Source of the DNA: Wenzhouxiangella sediminis | GTDB lineage: Bacteria > Pseudomonadota > Gammaproteobacteria > Xanthomonadales > Wenzhouxiangellaceae | DNA length: 34,041 bases | Direction of reading: 5' to 3' | Assembly (NCBI RefSeq): GCF_003410055.1 | Contig: NZ_QUZK01000030.1 | Location: forward strand, 1 to 34,041 | In this document: piece by piece, positions 32,932 through 34,041 of the stretch | Numbering within the stretch: the stretch's first letter is position 1 | How the letters are laid out: every line of letters starts with the position of its first letter | Translations under genes and position numbers: made by a program | The notes under the pieces: model-generated | Told to the model about the DNA's origin: nothing | The model's database searches: none | The model's input: the letters and a program-made list of their open reading frames with translations, nothing else

Positions 32932-33966
32932 TCAGTCCGACCGAAGTCGCTCCACGACTCGACGGACGGGCTGGGGAAGTCCGCTCTGCAGGGCTTTCTG
33001 GGCGCTGAGCCAGCGCCGGTCCTGGCGATCGGTCACGACCGAGCCGGATTCGACGCGGATTCGCTCGAAACGGATGTCGAGGGTGAAGTGGGTGAACTGG
33101 TGGCGAACGGGTGCCGGCGAGGCGACGGCTTCGCCGCGCGGCAGACATTCGAATTCATCGCGTTCGGGCAGCGACCAGAGGCCGCCCCAGATGCCGGCCG
33201 GCGGGCGCCGCTGCAGCAGTATCTGGCCTAGCTCGTTTTCGAGGATGAGCAGGGTCGCGTCACGTCTCGGCCGTACCCGCCGTGGCTTCGACCCGGGCAG
33301 CTCGTCGATGCGATCGGTCCGCCGGGCCATGCAGTCCTGCGCCACGGGGCAGTCGCCGCAGTCCGGGTTTCGCGGCGTGCAAACGGTCGCGCCCAGGTCC
33401 ATGATCGCCTGCGTGTAGTCCCGTGCACGTTCGTCGGGTGTGCGGAGTTCGGCTTCGGCCCACAGCTTCCTCAGCACGGCGGCTCGGCCCGGCCAGCCCT
33501 CGATACCGGCGTGCCGTGCGAGCACGCGCTTGACGTTTCCGTCGAGGATGGGTGCGCGCCGGTCGTGCGCCTGGGCGACGATGGCGTTGGCGGTCGAAAG
33601 CCCGATGCCGGGCAGGGCTTCCAGCGCGTCGGCTTCGTCCGGCAGCTCGCCCGCGTTTTCTTCCAGGCAGAGCACGGCCGCCGCGTGAAGATTTCTTGCC
33701 CGCGCGTAGTAGCCCAGACCGGACCAGTTCGCGAGGACATCGTCAATCGGCGCACGACCCAGCGATTCGAGATCCGGGAAGGCCGTCGTGAAGCGCTCGA
33801 AATACGGGATGACCGTGCCGACCTGCGTTTGCTGAAGCATGATTTCGGCGATCCAGACGCGATAGGGCGTGCGGTTTTCCTGCCACGGGAGGTCGTGGCG
33901 GCCGTTGCGCTCCCACCAATCGAGTAGTCGGTCGGCGAACGAGTTTGTTGGTCGGGGTGGGGGCAC
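32932..33966 (-). CDS. mutY: A/G-specific adenine glycosylase MutY
   Basis: A 344-aa DNA repair glycosylase removing adenine mispaired with 8-oxoguanine. Catalytic Glu41 (WIAEIMLQQTQV), helix-hairpin-helix ALPGIGLSTANAI (117-129), catalytic Asp142 (ILDGNVKRVL), the 4Fe-4S ligands Cys196-x6-Cys203-x2-Cys206-x5-Cys212, and the NUDIX-like C-terminal 8-oxoG recognition domain (DATLLILENELGQILLQRRP, WGGLWSLPE) are all present. The expected family length is met. Start: GTG at 33966 with no SD; a TTCAGGT array lies 15 bp upstream. An internal start cannot be excluded but would remove conserved residues near FADRLLDWWE. Confidence 0.96.
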   Translation of the reverse strand: MPPPRPTNSFADRLLDWWERNGRHDLPWQENRTPYRVWIAEIMLQQTQVGTVIPYFERFTTAFPDLESLGRAPIDDVLANWSGLGYYARARNLHAAAVLCLEENAGELPDEADALEALPGIGLSTANAIVAQAHDRRAPILDGNVKRVLARHAGIEGWPGRAAVLRKLWAEAELRTPDERARDYTQAIMDLGATVCTPRNPDCGDCPVAQDCMARRTDRIDELPGSKPRRVRPRRDATLLILENELGQILLQRRPPAGIWGGLWSLPERDEFECLPRGEAVASPAPVRHQFTHFTLDIRFERIRVESGSVVTDRQDRRWLSAQKALQSGLPQPVRRVVERLRSD

Positions 33967-33981
33967 GTTTCTGTCTTGGGT

Positions 33982-34041
33982 TTCAGGTTTCAGGTTTCAG
34001 GTTTCAGGTTTCAGGTTTCAGGTTTCAGGTTTCAGGTTTCA
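33982..34041. repeat. TTCAGGT heptamer array truncated by the window end
   Basis: Eight perfect TTCAGGT units plus TTCA run to the last base, so the true length is unknown. It begins 15 bp upstream of the GTG start of mutY. The same unit in the same orientation relative to the minus-strand gene precedes the hydroxylase gene at 23422. All visible units are identical, unlike the mixed array at 23428. Confidence 0.95.

Noticed and set aside
33982..34041. CRISPR array
   Set aside because: The repeats are 7 bp, contiguous and without spacers, and there are no cas genes.

Overview
The window is GC-rich, densely coded bacterial chromosome, most likely from a marine or haloalkaline gammaproteobacterium in or near the Wenzhouxiangellaceae/Chromatiales-Xanthomonadales. 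This rests on gene content (a mutY-yggX pair as in enterics, Rnk, Tll0287-like cytochrome, DUF3391 HD-GYP proteins, an OprP/O-type porin) and is an inference, not a phylogenetic result. There are no phage genes, transposases or CRISPR arrays. About 28 protein genes and one tRNA-Phe are supported. The non-coding space is unusually rich in short-period repeats: (TTCAGGT)n heptamer arrays, a GGAAGGC array, an 8-mer-based inverted repeat, and a roughly 80-bp hairpin element present as a tandem pair at two distant sites.

Layout, left half: 1-320 is repeats. 321-1098 encodes a secreted DUF1579-like protein and a small lipoprotein. 1223-3040 is an SLC13/RCK_C permease. 3348-5725 is a leucine-catabolism pair, leucine dehydrogenase then isovaleryl-CoA dehydrogenase, separated by a strong heptamer-repeat hairpin. 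5988-7178 is a small redox locus: a CXXCH Tll0287-like cytochrome, a DUF2892 membrane protein, and a BigR/SqrR-like ArsR repressor with the two-cysteine thiol switch. Two near-consensus promoters there carry the same AT-rich operator. 7296-9259 is Pit phosphate permease with its DUF47 partner, behind a PHO-box-like sequence. 9448-12670 is two tandem HD-GYP phosphodiesterases and a CheY-like regulator. 12767-12985 is a DksA-like coiled coil lacking the zinc finger. 13055-14176 is a phosphate/polyphosphate-type porin, also behind a PHO-box-like site.

Layout, right half: 14317-15986 is a PutP-like symporter and a small membrane protein. 15959-16306 is a second two-cysteine ArsR regulator. 16440-19892 is IcmF, the fused B12-dependent isobutyryl-CoA mutase with its G-protein chaperone; the Phe and Gln that mark isobutyryl-CoA rather than methylmalonyl-CoA mutases are visible. 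20007-21605 is a POT peptide transporter with a classic terminator. 21655-25440 is an arsenosugar-type cluster read leftward: rnk, two glycosyltransferases (TIGR04283- and TIGR04282-like), a repeat block, a membrane fatty-acid hydroxylase/sterol desaturase, and radical-SAM arsS overlapping it by 8 bp. 25551-27695 is a TVP38/DedA-flavoprotein disulfide reductase fusion, a common neighbour of such clusters. Then come prmC, a periplasmic double-propeller diguanylate cyclase, tRNA-Phe with a nearby partial copy of its 3' end, a lipoprotein, yggX and mutY. The window ends inside another TTCAGGT array.

How the genes work together: branched-chain amino acid and acyl-CoA handling (peptide uptake, leucine dehydrogenase, isovaleryl-CoA dehydrogenase, IcmF), phosphate acquisition (porin, Pit/DUF47), c-di-GMP turnover (two HD-GYP, one GGDEF), persulfide/redox sensing (two ArsR proteins), and organoarsenical synthesis. 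The most interesting leads are the hydroxylase coupled to arsS (possibly arsenolipid chemistry), the heptamer arrays sitting where start-proximal signals should be, and the matched operators of the thiol-switch repressor.
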